DNA from: Comamonadaceae bacterium
GTDB lineage: Bacteria > Pseudomonadota > Gammaproteobacteria > Burkholderiales > Burkholderiaceae_C
DNA length: 64,000 nucleotides
Direction: 5' to 3'
Assembly (NCBI GenBank): GCA_009996515.1
Contig: JAACZV010000019.1
Coordinates: 1 to 64,000 of the forward strand
The position numbers and the translations under genes are program-made. This document shows positions 28,350 to 38,186 of this stretch, in pieces. The number at the start of each line of letters is the position of its first letter. Position 1 is the first letter of the stretch. Below the pieces are notes generated by a model. The model did no database searches and was not told where the DNA came from. It saw nothing but the letters and a program-made list of their open reading frames with translations.

Positions 28350-29624
28350 ATGAAACGCCGCCTTCTCCTCGCGCTGCTCGCGGCCGCCGCCGCTCTCGCT
28401 GCCTACCTCGCCTGGGCGTCGCTGCGCCCGCCGCTGGTACCCGCCAGCGTCGTGCAGGCGCGCCCGCTGCAGCGCACGCTGGTGTTCTCGGCCCGCGTGG
28501 CGAGCGCCTCGCGCGTGGAGCTGGGCAGCACCTTGACCGGCCGCGTCGAGCAGGTGGCCGTGCGCGAGGGCGACGGCGTGCGGCGCGGCGACGTGCTGCT
28601 GCGTCTGGAGAGCGAGGAGCTGCGCGCCGCCCTGGCGCAGGCGCTGGCCAACGAGCGCCAGGCCGCCGCCCGCCTGGCCGGGCTGCGCAGCACCGGCCGC
28701 AGCGCCGTGCAGGCCGGCGTGGCGCAGGCGGAGTCCGTGCTGCGCGCCGCGGCGGCCGACCTGCAGCGCACCCAGGACCTGGTGGCGCGCGACTTCCTGA
28801 GCCAGGCGCGGCTGGACGAGGCGCAGCGCGCGCTGGCCGTGGCCCGCGCCCAGCGCGACAGCGCCGTGGCCCAGGCCGGCGCCAACGCCGATGGCGGCAC
28901 CGACATCGCCCAGGCCCAGGCCCAGCTGGCGCTGGCGCAGGCGGCTGCGGCCGCGGCGCGCACGCGGCTGGAGCAGGCGCAGATCGTCGCGCCGGCCGAT
29001 GCCCGGGTGCTGCTGCGCCAGGCCGAGCCGGGGCAGATCGTGCAGCCCGGCCGCGCGCTGCTGACGCTGGCGCTGGCCAGCCCGGTGGAGCTGGTGGGCC
29101 AGGTGGACGAGCGCTACCTGGAGCAGCTGCAGCCCGGCCAGGCCGCCACGGTGCGCGCGGACGCGTTCCCGCAGTCGCCCTTCCCCGCCCGCGTGCGGCA
29201 GATCGCGCCGCTGGTGGATGCGCAGCGCGGCGCCGTCGAGATCAAGCTGGCGCTGCCGGGTGCGGCGCCGCCCTTTCTGCGCGAAGACATGACGCTGTCC
29301 GTCGAGGTGGCCACCGGGCGCCGCGAGCGGGCCCTGGTGCTGCCCATGGACGCGCTGGAGGGCGGCCGCGACGGCCCCGGCGCAACGGTGCGGCTGCTGC
29401 GCGACGGCCGCGTGGAGCGGCGCGCCGTGAAGCTGGGCCTGGCGACGCTGGACGCGGCGGAGGTCACCGAGGGCCTGGCCGCCGGCGACGTGGTGCTGCT
29501 GGGCGGCAACGTCGCGCCGGGTGCCCGCGCCCGCGCCGACCTGGCCGCCGGCGCCGCCAGCCGCGCGGCCGGCACCTCGCAGGACAACGCCGGCGGTGCG
29601 ATGGCCACCGCGGCCGGCCGCTGA
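28350..29624 (+). CDS. Periplasmic membrane-fusion (HlyD/MacA-type) subunit of an ABC exporter
   Basis: 424-aa adaptor with an N-terminal anchor helix (MKRRLLLALLAAAAALAAYL), a split biotinyl-lipoyl domain (TGRVEQVAVREGDGVRRGDVLLRLE and IVAPADARVLLRQAEPGQIVQPG), and a long Ala/Gln/Arg-rich coiled-coil hairpin in between (about 85-205). A beta-barrel and membrane-proximal domain follow. It links the inner-membrane ABC pair encoded directly downstream to an outer-membrane channel not found in this window. ATGs at 28341 and 28350 are both possible; neither has a strong ribosome-binding site. The substrate is unknown. Confidence 0.85.
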   Translation: MKRRLLLALLAAAAALAAYLAWASLRPPLVPASVVQARPLQRTLVFSARVASASRVELGSTLTGRVEQVAVREGDGVRRGDVLLRLESEELRAALAQALANERQAAARLAGLRSTGRSAVQAGVAQAESVLRAAAADLQRTQDLVARDFLSQARLDEAQRALAVARAQRDSAVAQAGANADGGTDIAQAQAQLALAQAAAAAARTRLEQAQIVAPADARVLLRQAEPGQIVQPGRALLTLALASPVELVGQVDERYLEQLQPGQAATVRADAFPQSPFPARVRQIAPLVDAQRGAVEIKLALPGAAPPFLREDMTLSVEVATGRRERALVLPMDALEGGRDGPGATVRLLRDGRVERRAVKLGLATLDAAEVTEGLAAGDVVLLGGNVAPGARARADLAAGAASRAAGTSQDNAGGAMATAAGR

Positions 29625-29627
29625 CCC

Positions 29628-30862
29628 ATGCTGCCCCGCCTCGGCTTCGAGTCGCGCGTGGCGCTGCGCTTCCTGCGCGAGGGGCGCATGCAGACGCTGC
29701 TCATCGTGGTCGGCGTGGCCGCCGGCGTCGCCGTGGTGGCCTACATCTCGGCGCTGATCAGCGGGCTGCAGCGCAACACGCTGGAGAAGACGCTGGGCGC
29801 GCAGGCCCATGTGACGCTGTCCGCGCCGGAGGACGCCGTGCTGCCGCCCGTGCCGCCCGCCTCCGGCACCGCCGGCCTGCTGCAGACGCAGCCGCGCGCG
29901 CAGCGGCCGCGCTCCATCGTCAACTGGCAGGCGCTGCTGCCGGTGCTGGAGAGCCAGCCCGGCGTGGTGGCCGTGTCGCCCATGGTGTCCGGTGCGGGCC
30001 TGGCGCTGCGCGGCGAGGCCGCACGGTCGATCGCGCTGGTGGGCGTGGAACTGGAGCGTTACGACCGCATCGTCGGCCTGCGCAACAAGGTGGTGCAGGG
30101 CCAGGCCCGGCTGGGCCCGGGCGAGGCCGTGCTGGGGCGGGAACTGGCCAGCGACCTGGGCGTGCGCGTGGGCGACCGCGTGGCCATCGTCGTCGCCGGG
30201 CCGCAGGGCAACGTGACGGACACGGCCCGCGTCACGGCGCTGGTGGACCTGGGCGTGCGCGAGCTCAACCGCCGCACGCTATACGTGCCGCTGCGCGCGG
30301 CGCAGAGCCTCGTGGGCCTGCCCGGCGGCGCGACGAATCTGGACCTGACGCTGGCCGACGTCTGGGCCGCCGACCCGCTGGCGGCCGAACTGGCGCGGCG
30401 CTACCCGTACAAGGTGGAGAGCTGGCAACAGCTCAATGCCCAGCTGGTGTCGGCGCTGAACGCGCAGTCGGTCAGCACCGCGGTGATCCGCAGCGTGGTG
30501 ATGATCGTCGTGGTGCTGGGCATCGCCAGCGTGCTGGTGGTGTCGGTGGTGCAGAAGAGCCGCGAGATCGGCATCCTGCGCGCCATGGGTGCCACGCGGG
30601 CACAGGTGCTGCGCATCTTCCTGCTGCAGGGCGCGGTGGTGGGGGCGGTCGGCTCGGTGCTGGGCGTGCTGCTCGCGGTGCTGCTGATCTGGGCCTTCAC
30701 CAGCTTCGTGCGCGGCTCCGACGGGCTGCCGCTGTTCGCCATCACGCTGGCGCCGGGGCTGGCGCTACGCATCGCGGCGCTGGCCACGGCCTGCGGCGTG
30801 CTGGCCGCGGTGGCGCCGGCCCGCCGCGCCGCGGCACTCGACCCGGCCCAGGCGATACGCCT

Positions 30863-30866
<4 letters not shown>
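29628..30866 (+). CDS. ABC transporter permease, MacB/FtsX-type
   Basis: 412-aa inner-membrane permease with the MacB/LolE layout: one N-terminal helix ([20 protein letters not shown]), a large periplasmic domain (about 50-275) and three C-terminal helices ([20 protein letters not shown] onward). The cytoplasmic coupling motif [17 protein letters not shown] and the end [11 protein letters not shown] are typical FtsX features. It starts 3 nt after the adaptor stop and overlaps the ATPase gene by 4 nt. MacAB, DevBCA and Lol transporters share this fold, so the cargo cannot be assigned. Confidence 0.87.
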
Positions 30867-31560
<694 letters not shown>

Positions 31561-31564
<4 letters not shown>

Positions 31565-32238
31565 CGCCCGGTCTCGTCCTCGTCCTCCTCGTCGCCGCCG
31601 GTGGCGCGGGGCAGGTTCCACCGGTAGCGCAGCGACAGCCAGCGCAGCGCAAAGCAGGCCAGCAGCGCGATCCAGGTCAGGCCGCTCGACGCCCATCCCA
31701 GGCGGTCGCCGGCCACCGCGATGCCGGCGCCGACCAGCGCCGCCGACGCGTAGATCTCGCGCTGCAGGATGACCGGCACGCGGTTGAGCAGCACGTCGCG
31801 CACGACGCCGCCGCCCACGGCCGTGACCAAGCCCAGCAGCACGGCCACCTCGGCGTTGTGGCCGTAGATCAAGGCCTTCTGCGCGCCCGTCACCGCGAAC
31901 AGCCCCAGGCCCAGCGAGTCGAACAGCACCACCGGGTTGGCGATACGCTCGATCAGCCGGTTGGCGACCAGCGTCAGCCACGCCGCGGTCAGCGCGATGC
32001 CGAGGTAGCGCCAGTCGGCCAGGCCCGCCGGCGGCACGGCGCCTATGCACAGGTCCCGTATCACGCCGCCGCCGCAGGCGACCGCGAAGGCCACGACCAT
32101 GACGCCCAACCAGTCGAGGCGGCGACGCCTCGCGGCCTCCGCGCCGCTGATGGCGAAGGCGAAGGTGCCGGACAGGTCGAGCGCGGTGAAGAGGCGGTGC
32201 GAGTCCAGGCCGGCGAGCACGACGTCATGGACGTTCAT
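31561..32238 (-). CDS. TRIC/YadS-family (UPF0126) cation channel protein
   Basis: 225-aa integral membrane protein with about seven helices and an internal repeat of two three-helix units. Each has the glycine-rich GGGxxRD motif: [17 protein letters not shown] and [16 protein letters not shown]. Prokaryotic TRIC homologues form trimeric K+-permeable channels; other UPF0126 members have been proposed as small-molecule transporters. The C-terminus is acidic. It is convergent with the ABC exporter and followed by the amidohydrolase in the same direction upstream. Confidence 0.85.
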
Positions 32239-32308
32239 GACGCTGGCTCACGCCGCGGGCGTGGCAGGGCCAGGGGCTCGGAGCCCGCCTGCCCGCACAG
32301 ATCGCGCG

Positions 32309-33577
32309 TCAAGCCGCGGCCTCGGCGCAGAGCCAGGCGCTGGCCGCGGTCAGCATCGCCGCCAGGCCGGTCTCCAGCGTCGGGTGGATCTGCGGCGCGA
32401 ACTTCGGCGAGTGGTTGCTGGGGATGCGGTTGATGGCCTTGTCGCGCCGGGCCTGCTCGTACACCGCGGGGTCGGTGCCGCCGACGAACCAGAACACATA
32501 GGGCACGCCCCAGCTGCGTCCGAAGACGCTGAAGTCCTCGCTGGCGGACGCCGGCGCGGGTGCCAGCGACGCCTTGCCGGCGAACTGCCGCTCGAACGCC
32601 GCGGCCAGCTTCTGCGTGGCAGCCGCGTCGTTCTCGGTCAGCGGGTAGCTGTTGATGGTGGTGAACTCGGGCGGGCGTTCCGCGCCGGACGCATCGCACT
32701 CGGCGCAGCAGATGCGCCGTATGGACTTCAGCATGTACTCGCGGGTGTCCTCGTTGAAGGTACGCATGTTGAGCTTGATGGTGGCGTCGTCGGGAATGAT
32801 GTTTTCCTTGGTGCCCGCCTGCAGCGAGCCTATGGTCAGCACCGCCGGCTCGGTGGGGGCGACCTCCCGCGACACGATGGTCTGCAGGCGCAGCGTGGTG
32901 GCGGCCGCCATGATGACGGGATCGATGGCGGTCTGCGGTTGCGAGCCGTGCGAGCCGCGTCCGAACAGCCTGATCTTCAGGCTGTCGCCGGCCGACAGCG
33001 TCACGCCCGGGCGGTAGCTGACGGTGCCGGCCTCGCCCACCATCACATGCTGGCCGAGGATGATGTCGGGCTTGGGGAAACGCCCCTCGCCCCAGTCCTG
33101 CACCATCGCGCTCGCGCCTTCGGCGGTCTCCTCGCCGGGCTGGAACACGACCAGCAGCGTGCCGCGCCAGTCGGCGCGGCGGGCGGCCAGGATGCGCGCG
33201 GCACCGATGAGCCAGGTCACGTGCATGTCGTGCCCGCAGGAGTGCGCCACGCCCACCTCGTCGCCATCGGGCCCGCGAACCCGTTCGGTGCTGGCATAGG
33301 CCAGGCCGGTGTTCTCGGCCATGGGCAGCGCGTCCATGTCGGCGCGCAGCATCACGACGGGGCCGGCGCCGTTGCGCAGAACGCAGACCACGCCGGTACG
33401 GCCGACGCCGCGCGTGACTTCGTAGCCCATGCCCTCCATCGCATCGGCCGCGATCTTGGCCGTGCGGAACTCCTGCATGGACAACTCCGGGTGCTGGTGG
33501 AGGTCTTTGTAGAACGCCTCGAGTTCGGCCATCAGGCCGGGGCCGGCCTCGCCGAGAGCATGGGTGAGCGCATTCAT
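32309..33577 (-). CDS. M20-family amidohydrolase (hippurate/N-acyl-amino-acid hydrolase-like)
   Basis: 422-aa metallohydrolase cleaving N-acyl amino acids or similar amides. Metal-ligand motifs are HSCGHDMH (Cys and His), the Glu pair in GEETAEGAS, and the C-terminal His in IPSNHSPKFAP. The dimerisation/lid domain is in the middle (about 195-310). The start at 33577 (MNALTHAL) has CTGGAG 8 nt upstream; the longer open frame to 33805 lacks support. No signal peptide is convincing, so it is probably cytoplasmic. HipO-like aminoacylase is the likeliest class; the exact substrate is open. Confidence 0.88.
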   Translation of the reverse strand: MNALTHALGEAGPGLMAELEAFYKDLHQHPELSMQEFRTAKIAADAMEGMGYEVTRGVGRTGVVCVLRNGAGPVVMLRADMDALPMAENTGLAYASTERVRGPDGDEVGVAHSCGHDMHVTWLIGAARILAARRADWRGTLLVVFQPGEETAEGASAMVQDWGEGRFPKPDIILGQHVMVGEAGTVSYRPGVTLSAGDSLKIRLFGRGSHGSQPQTAIDPVIMAAATTLRLQTIVSREVAPTEPAVLTIGSLQAGTKENIIPDDATIKLNMRTFNEDTREYMLKSIRRICCAECDASGAERPPEFTTINSYPLTENDAAATQKLAAAFERQFAGKASLAPAPASASEDFSVFGRSWGVPYVFWFVGGTDPAVYEQARRDKAINRIPSNHSPKFAPQIHPTLETGLAAMLTAASAWLCAEAAA

Positions 33578-33734
33578 ATCGACTCCAGTCTGACCCGGCT
33601 CATGGAGGGCGCCTGCGGCGCGCCGGGCCGACCTATCGTCTGCACATCGGACGTAAAGTGCAAGTGAGCTGGTCGTCAACAAGCCGTCTGTCCCGCCGGC
33701 GAGCCGTGGCAGGCCAGGGCCGCAACGGCGCTGT

Positions 33735-34424
33735 TCACAGCAGCGCTTGGGGATCTTCCGGCGCCGCCGCAGGTGTTGCCCGGGCCAGTGACAGCCATGT
33801 CGCAAAGTCGGGCTTGTGGGCGCGCCTGGGGGCCGGCCGTGCCAGTTCCAGGTGGGCCTCGTGGGCGATCAGCACGCCATGCTCGGCGGGCACTTCGTCG
33901 GGCTCGGCGATGCCGGCCTTCAGCACGAACCAGCTCTGGCCGCACAGCGCGCGATAGGCCGCGGACTTGGCCGGACGGCGCAGTTCCCCCAGCAGGTCGG
34001 CGCGGCTGACCTTGATCTCATGGATAGCGGGCTCGAGATAGTCCTCCACCGTGCTGTGGCGTATGGAATAGACGTCGGGCATCGCGTTGACCCAGCGCGT
34101 CTTGCCGTCCTCGCCGGGCAGGCCGGCCCGCAGGGTCAGGCCGCGCCAGGCCACGCGGCCGGCACGCTGCATCTCCAGGACCACGCGCGCGACCAGCGCC
34201 TCGTGGGTGTCGCGCGCGGCCCGGTTGCGGGCCAGGGATTCGGCGATCAGCGCAATGCCAGCATCGGTCACACGCAGGCGCTCGCGCCCGCCCGCCTCCG
34301 GCGGCAGGCGCTCAACCCAGCCTGCTGCGAGCAGCTCGACCTCCACGAGGTCCTGGCAGGGCCAGCCGGCGCTGCGCCAGAGCTGGCGCAGGCGCTGCAG
34401 GTGGAGACGGGTCGGAACGGGCAT
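33735..34424 (-). CDS. Winged-helix plus PD-(D/E)XK nuclease-like protein
   Basis: 229-aa protein not confidently named. The N-terminal 65 residues look like a winged helix (LRQLWRSAGWPCQDLVEVEL, GWVERLPPEAGGRERLRVT, DAGIALIAES). The C-terminal half has a PD-(D/E)XK-like core: Asp117 in MPDVYSIRHS, then HEIKVSRADLLGELR with Glu136 and Lys138, and a strand SWFVLKAGIA. The layout recalls MmcB-like DNA-repair proteins, but I cannot confirm family membership. The start at 34424 (MPVPTRLHL) is chosen because the wing begins immediately after. It is encoded just downstream of the two tRNA-Arg genes on the same strand. Confidence 0.6.
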   Translation of the reverse strand: MPVPTRLHLQRLRQLWRSAGWPCQDLVEVELLAAGWVERLPPEAGGRERLRVTDAGIALIAESLARNRAARDTHEALVARVVLEMQRAGRVAWRGLTLRAGLPGEDGKTRWVNAMPDVYSIRHSTVEDYLEPAIHEIKVSRADLLGELRRPAKSAAYRALCGQSWFVLKAGIAEPDEVPAEHGVLIAHEAHLELARPAPRRAHKPDFATWLSLARATPAAAPEDPQALL

Positions 34425-34563
34425 GAGGCGATCTTCGCGCAGGCCGGCGGGTCCAGCGGCGGCTCGATGCAAGGCACGCGGTCGGGAGCTCGGGCCTGTT
34501 CCCAACGCCCAGACCCTGCCAGGCATCTTCCGACGGCCCCAGAAGATCGGCGCAGAACGGAAA

Positions 34564-34593
34564 ACGGGTTAGCGCCTTGCGGTGCTAACCCGT
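34564..34593 (-). terminator. Terminator of tRNA-Arg copy A
   Basis: Stem ACGGGTTAGC / GCTAACCCGT with a 10-nt loop; on the minus strand TTTT follows. It lies 17 nt after the encoded CCA end. Confidence 0.85.
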
Positions 34594-34610
34594 GATTTCT
34601 CTTCTTGTTT

Positions 34611-34687
34611 TGGCGCGGCTGGCAGGATTCGAACCCACGACCCCTTGGTTCGTAGCCAAGTACTCTATCCAACTGAGCTACAGCCGC
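34611..34687 (-). tRNA. tRNA-Arg (anticodon ACG), copy A
   Basis: 77-nt cloverleaf including an encoded CCA. The acceptor stem is GCGGCTG/CAGCCGC, the D arm GCTC...GAGT, the anticodon stem CTTGG/CCAAG with loop CTACGAA, and the T arm GTGGG-TTCGAAT-CCTGC; the discriminator is G. The ACG anticodon reads CGN arginine codons once the first A is modified to inosine by TadA (established for this tRNA). A -10-like TATACT lies on the minus strand at 34699-34704. Confidence 0.95.
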
Positions 34688-34813
34688 CGAAGCCTTGCAG
34701 TATAACCTGAATTCGGTCTGTCGAGAAGCTTCCTGCAGCAGCCCGGCATGTTCTGCCTGGCGCTGCGGAACTACGCATTCGCGGCACGGCCAAGCCAGGT
34801 GCCAGAAATGGAA

Positions 34814-34845
34814 AACGGGTTAGCGCCTTGCGGTGCTAACCCGTT
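34814..34845 (-). terminator. Terminator of tRNA-Arg copy B
   Basis: Stem AACGGGTTAGC / GCTAACCCGTT, one base pair longer than in copy A, with a short T-run beyond on the minus strand. Confidence 0.85.
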
Positions 34846-34863
34846 GATTTCTCTTCTTATTTT

Positions 34864-34940
34864 TGGCGCGGCTGGCAGGATTCGAACCCACGACCCCTTG
34901 GTTCGTAGCCAAGTACTCTATCCAACTGAGCTACAGCCGC
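34864..34940 (-). tRNA. tRNA-Arg (anticodon ACG), copy B
   Basis: 77-nt gene identical in body to copy A, with CCA encoded. On the minus strand TTGCTG and TATACT (34952-34957) are spaced 18 bp apart, 12 nt before the mature 5' end, a good sigma-70 promoter. Each copy has its own terminator, so they are probably expressed independently. Confidence 0.95.
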
Positions 34941-35024
34941 TGAAGCCTCACAGTATAACCAGTTTTCAAGCTCCGCAGCAAGAGTTTGGCGATTTTTTGA
35001 AAATCGCCGACGCGGCGCCCAGAC

Positions 35025-36272
35025 TCAAGGCAGGCGCGCCGCGGCCTCGAAGCAGCGGGCACGGCGCGCGTCGTCGCCCTCCTGTTCGGCCAGGGCCGCC
35101 AACACCACCCAGCTGCGCCGGCGCGCCGCGCTGGGCATGGTGACGTCGTCGGCCACCGCCTCCAGCATCAGCCGGGCCTTGCCCCAGAGCTGGCGCTCGG
35201 CCAGCGCATGGCCCAGCGCAAACCCCAGCGCCCGCTCGCGCGGGAAGCGTGACTGGGCCGACTCCAGGCGCTGCAGCCAGTCCGGCCCGCAGCCGGCAAG
35301 CACCGGCACCAGGGCATGGGCCAGGGCCGAACGGTCGTCGGGCTGCAGCTCGGCGAGGTCGTCGAAGAAGGGCCGCAGCCAGCCGCGGCCGTCGTCGGGA
35401 GCGCCGAGCTGGCCGGCGCATTGCGCGGCCCGCGCGGCGACGAGCGGGTCGCGCCGATCGGCCGCGTCGAGCTGCTGCCAGGTCGAGCGCAGCTGGTCGA
35501 CGTCACGCGCGGCGTCCAGCGCCTCGAAGGCCAGGGAGCGCAGCAGGCTCTGCGCCGCCGCCTTGGAGAAGGCCTGGTGCTTGGCGAGCAGGCGCGCGGT
35601 GCGCAGCGCGTCCAGTGGCTGCCGGGCCAGGCGCGAGGCCTGCAGGCGCAGGCGCAGCGCCTGGGTGCGGCGGGCGACACCCGGGGCCAGCTCGCTCAGC
35701 ACGCTCAGCGCCCGCGTCGCATCGCGGTCGTCCAGCGCCCATTCGGCGGCCAGCAGACGGGCGCCGTCTTCCTGGGCGCGTGCGCCGCCGGCACGGTGGG
35801 CCAGCTCGAGGGCACGGTTGAGCTGCTCGTCGCGATGGCGTCGGTCCTGCAGCCGGTGCGCGCTGGCCGCGGCCAGCAGATGGGCCAGGGCCATGAAGGA
35901 CTGGTCGGCCGCCAGCTCGGGCGTGGCGGCCTGGATGTTGAGCGCCTTCTGCGCGGCCTTCTGAGCGCGGCTGAAGCGGGCGCCGAACAGCTCCACCAGC
36001 GCCTCGCGCAGCGCCAGCTGGGCGCTGCGTTCGCGCTGGGCCAGCCGCCATTCGCGGGCGCGCTTGGGCAGGCTGGTCAGCGCCTCGATGGCCTGGATGG
36101 CCGTGACGAGGGCGAAGCAGCTGGCGACCAGCAGCAGCAGGAACAGGTTGAGCGACACGTCGACCCGCCAGCCGGACCAGTAGAAGCTGGCGAGGCCGTC
36201 ATTGGCCCCCAGCGTCAGGGCCGCGACGACGGCGACGACGAACAGCAGGACCAGCCAGACCACGAGACGCAT
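35025..36272 (-). CDS. hemY: HemY, TPR-containing membrane protein of heme biosynthesis
   Basis: 415-aa inner-membrane protein: two N-terminal helices (about 1-20 and 38-62), then a periplasmic or cytoplasmic TPR array (from about 80). This is the gammaproteobacterial-type HemY, not the protoporphyrinogen oxidase of the same name in Bacillus. Its role is poorly defined but it is conserved behind hemX and implicated in late porphyrin steps. The start at 36272 (MRLVVWLVLLFVV) is 2 nt after the hemX stop. It closes the hemCDXY operon, and no clear terminator precedes the tRNAs. Confidence 0.88.
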   Translation of the reverse strand: MRLVVWLVLLFVVAVVAALTLGANDGLASFYWSGWRVDVSLNLFLLLLVASCFALVTAIQAIEALTSLPKRAREWRLAQRERSAQLALREALVELFGARFSRAQKAAQKALNIQAATPELAADQSFMALAHLLAAASAHRLQDRRHRDEQLNRALELAHRAGGARAQEDGARLLAAEWALDDRDATRALSVLSELAPGVARRTQALRLRLQASRLARQPLDALRTARLLAKHQAFSKAAAQSLLRSLAFEALDAARDVDQLRSTWQQLDAADRRDPLVAARAAQCAGQLGAPDDGRGWLRPFFDDLAELQPDDRSALAHALVPVLAGCGPDWLQRLESAQSRFPRERALGFALGHALAERQLWGKARLMLEAVADDVTMPSAARRRSWVVLAALAEQEGDDARRARCFEAAARLP

Positions 36273-36274
36273 GA

Positions 36275-37417
36275 TCAGCGCCCCGCCGCGGCCGCGGTCA
36301 GTGCGGCCAGCGTGTCGTCGGGCCGCGGCACGCTGACCTGGCGCGCCTGGCCGGCCACCTGGCGCAGCAGCTCGGTCACGCTGGCCACCTTGCGCGAGCG
36401 CGTGTCGAAGTAGCGGTTCAGCATCTCCTGGCTGTCGCGCAGGTCCGCCTGGGCCGTGTCGAACTGGCGGCTCAGCAGCGCCAGGCGGGCATTGAGCAGG
36501 CGCAGCTTGAGGTTCTCGCGCAGGAAGAAGCTCTGGTCGGGCGAGATCAACGCCGCCTCGGGGTGCTCGATGCGCGTGACGCGCAGCAGCGTGCGCGCCT
36601 CGCCCCAGACCAGGCCGGTCCAGGTCGAGAGCTGCTGCGTGGCCTGCCACCACCACAGCGCCAGCTTGCCGTCCGCGGCGGCCGCGGCCTGCTCGCGCTG
36701 CAGCTTGAGGGCGCGCTCGCGCTCCTTGGCGGCCTCGGCATGGCGTTCGTCGCGCGGGCGCGGTGCGGCCTCGCTGCCGGACATCAGCGGCAGTTCGTCG
36801 GCCATGCGTACGACCTCGTCGAGCTTGATGGTCAGCGTGGACACGTCGACCACGGCCACCGCCTTGACGCGGTCCAGGTCGCGTGCGACGGCGCGGCGCA
36901 CGCCTTCCATGCGCGGCTGCTTGTAGCGCAGCAGGCGCTCGTCGGCCTGCTTGAGCGCCGCCACCAGCGGCTCGGCGCTGCCGGTGATCTGCGTCTGCTG
37001 CAAGGCCACGCGCAGCGCAGCCTCGATGTCGCCGACGACGTTCTCGTCCCGCGAGCGCGACATGGACTGGATCAGGTCTTCCAGCTGGCCGCGCTGCAAG
37101 GCCACCTCGGCCAGGCGGGCGTCCAGCAGCGAGACCTTGGCGGCCGTGTCGCGCACCAGTTCGGCGGACTGCTTGGCGGCCACCTGGGCCTCGGTGGCCA
37201 GCGCCCGGCTGGCCTCCTGGCGGCGCACCAATTCCTGCTCCAGCGACTGCTGGCGCGACAGGCTCTGCCAGGCCAGCGCCACGCACAGCAACACGGCGGC
37301 GCCCAGCAAGGCCAGCAGCCAGGGCAGCCAGGCCGGCAGGACGGATGCGGGGGAGGATGGCGGGGCGGCGGGCTCGGCCGCGGCAACGACGGTGGGATTC
37401 AGCTCGGGCTCACTCAC
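36275..37417 (-). CDS. hemX: HemX, membrane-anchored protein of the hem operon
   Basis: 380-aa protein with a Pro/Ala-rich N-terminal tail, one membrane helix (about 30-50), a long coiled coil (about 50-115) and a C-terminal domain of the HemX family (LWWWQATQQLSTWTGLVWGE, SPDQSFFLRENLKLRLLNARLALL). Although often labelled uroporphyrinogen-III C-methyltransferase, it lacks SAM-binding motifs. It probably organises porphyrin enzymes at the membrane (inference). It lies 16 bp after hemD. Confidence 0.9.
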   Translation of the reverse strand: MSEPELNPTVVAAAEPAAPPSSPASVLPAWLPWLLALLGAAVLLCVALAWQSLSRQQSLEQELVRRQEASRALATEAQVAAKQSAELVRDTAAKVSLLDARLAEVALQRGQLEDLIQSMSRSRDENVVGDIEAALRVALQQTQITGSAEPLVAALKQADERLLRYKQPRMEGVRRAVARDLDRVKAVAVVDVSTLTIKLDEVVRMADELPLMSGSEAAPRPRDERHAEAAKERERALKLQREQAAAAADGKLALWWWQATQQLSTWTGLVWGEARTLLRVTRIEHPEAALISPDQSFFLRENLKLRLLNARLALLSRQFDTAQADLRDSQEMLNRYFDTRSRKVASVTELLRQVAGQARQVSVPRPDDTLAALTAAAAGR

Positions 37418-37433
37418 GGTGCGTAGGATTCTG

Positions 37434-38186
37434 TCAGAGGCTTCCCAGGGCCCGAGTCACCGCCTCGGGAGCCGGTCGCGCCAAAACCACAGGCCCGAAG
37501 CCGGCAGCGCGCGCCGCCTCGGCGATGCGGGCATGGGTGGCAATGGCGCGCTGGCCGGCCGGCGGCAGGCTTTGCAATTGGCGCAGATGGCCCACGGCCT
37601 CCGCGCTGCTGAACAACCACACATAACGCTGTGGCTGGGCCTGCACCGCGGCCAGCAAAGCCTGCTCGGCGGCGTCCAGGCGCGGCGCGGCGCGGTGGTA
37701 GACCGTGACGGCCTGCACCAGCGCACCGGCCGCCGCCAGGCGCTGCGCCAGCCATTCGCGGCCGCCGTCGCCGCGCAGCAACAGCACGCGCGCGCCGGCC
37801 CAGTCGCGGCGCGGCGCCAGCTCGGTCCACAGATGCTCGGAGTCCAGGCTGGCGGCGTCGGCCGCCGGCTGCACGATCTGGCCGGCCGGCACGCCATGCT
37901 CTGCCAGCGCCTGGGCGCTGCCCGGGCCCACGCAGGCCGCCAGCGTGTGCGCGGGCCAGGCCGCGCCGCCGGCATGGGCGAAGAACTGCTCGACGGCATT
38001 GGGGCTGACGAAGACGGCCAGGTCCACCGCCGGCAGCGCGGCCCAGGCCGCGGCCACCGGGCCGGCGTCGCGGGCCGGCAGGATTTCGATCAGCGGCAGA
38101 GCCGCCGCGTCCACGCCCAGCTCGGCCAGGCGCGCCAGCCAGGCCGCGCATTGGGGCCGCGGGCGGGTCAGCAGCAGCGTGGTCAT
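37434..38186 (-). CDS. hemD: Uroporphyrinogen-III synthase
   Basis: Closes and inverts ring D of hydroxymethylbilane to uroporphyrinogen III. The 250-aa protein is a weakly conserved family, but the start [19 protein letters not shown], the [11 protein letters not shown] segment, and the C-terminal [11 protein letters not shown] and [13 protein letters not shown] are characteristic. The ATG overlaps the hemC stop by 4 nt; the longer frame to 38345 is a shadow of hemC. Confidence 0.92.
   Translation of the reverse strand: MTTLLLTRPRPQCAAWLARLAELGVDAAALPLIEILPARDAGPVAAAWAALPAVDLAVFVSPNAVEQFFAHAGGAAWPAHTLAACVGPGSAQALAEHGVPAGQIVQPAADAASLDSEHLWTELAPRRDWAGARVLLLRGDGGREWLAQRLAAAGALVQAVTVYHRAAPRLDAAEQALLAAVQAQPQRYVWLFSSAEAVGHLRQLQSLPPAGQRAIATHARIAEAARAAGFGPVVLARPAPEAVTRALGSL

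Larger units (their letters stand above)
34559..34707 (-). repeat. Duplicated tRNA-Arg unit, copy A
   Basis: About 149 bp containing promoter -10, tRNA, spacer (TTTCTCTTCTT on the plus strand) and terminator, nearly identical to 34810-34960. Differences fall in the spacer and leader, while the tRNA bodies are identical. This marks a fairly recent tandem duplication of a complete transcription unit. Confidence 0.8.
34810..34960 (-). repeat. Duplicated tRNA-Arg unit, copy B
   Basis: Partner of copy A (34559-34707), 151 bp. The unit again spans terminator, tRNA and -10 element. The sequence between the units (34708-34809) is unrelated to the flank of copy B. Confidence 0.8.

Noticed and set aside
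34559-34960. The duplicated tRNA region as an attachment site of an integrated element
   Set aside because: The repeats are whole transcription units only about 250 bp apart, with no integrase or foreign cargo between them; tandem duplication explains them.
35025-37286. A 753-codon frame suggesting a HemX-HemY fusion
   Set aside because: The N-terminal half is an out-of-frame shadow of hemX; the true HemY start (36272) gives normal membrane helices, and hemX ends 2 nt before it.
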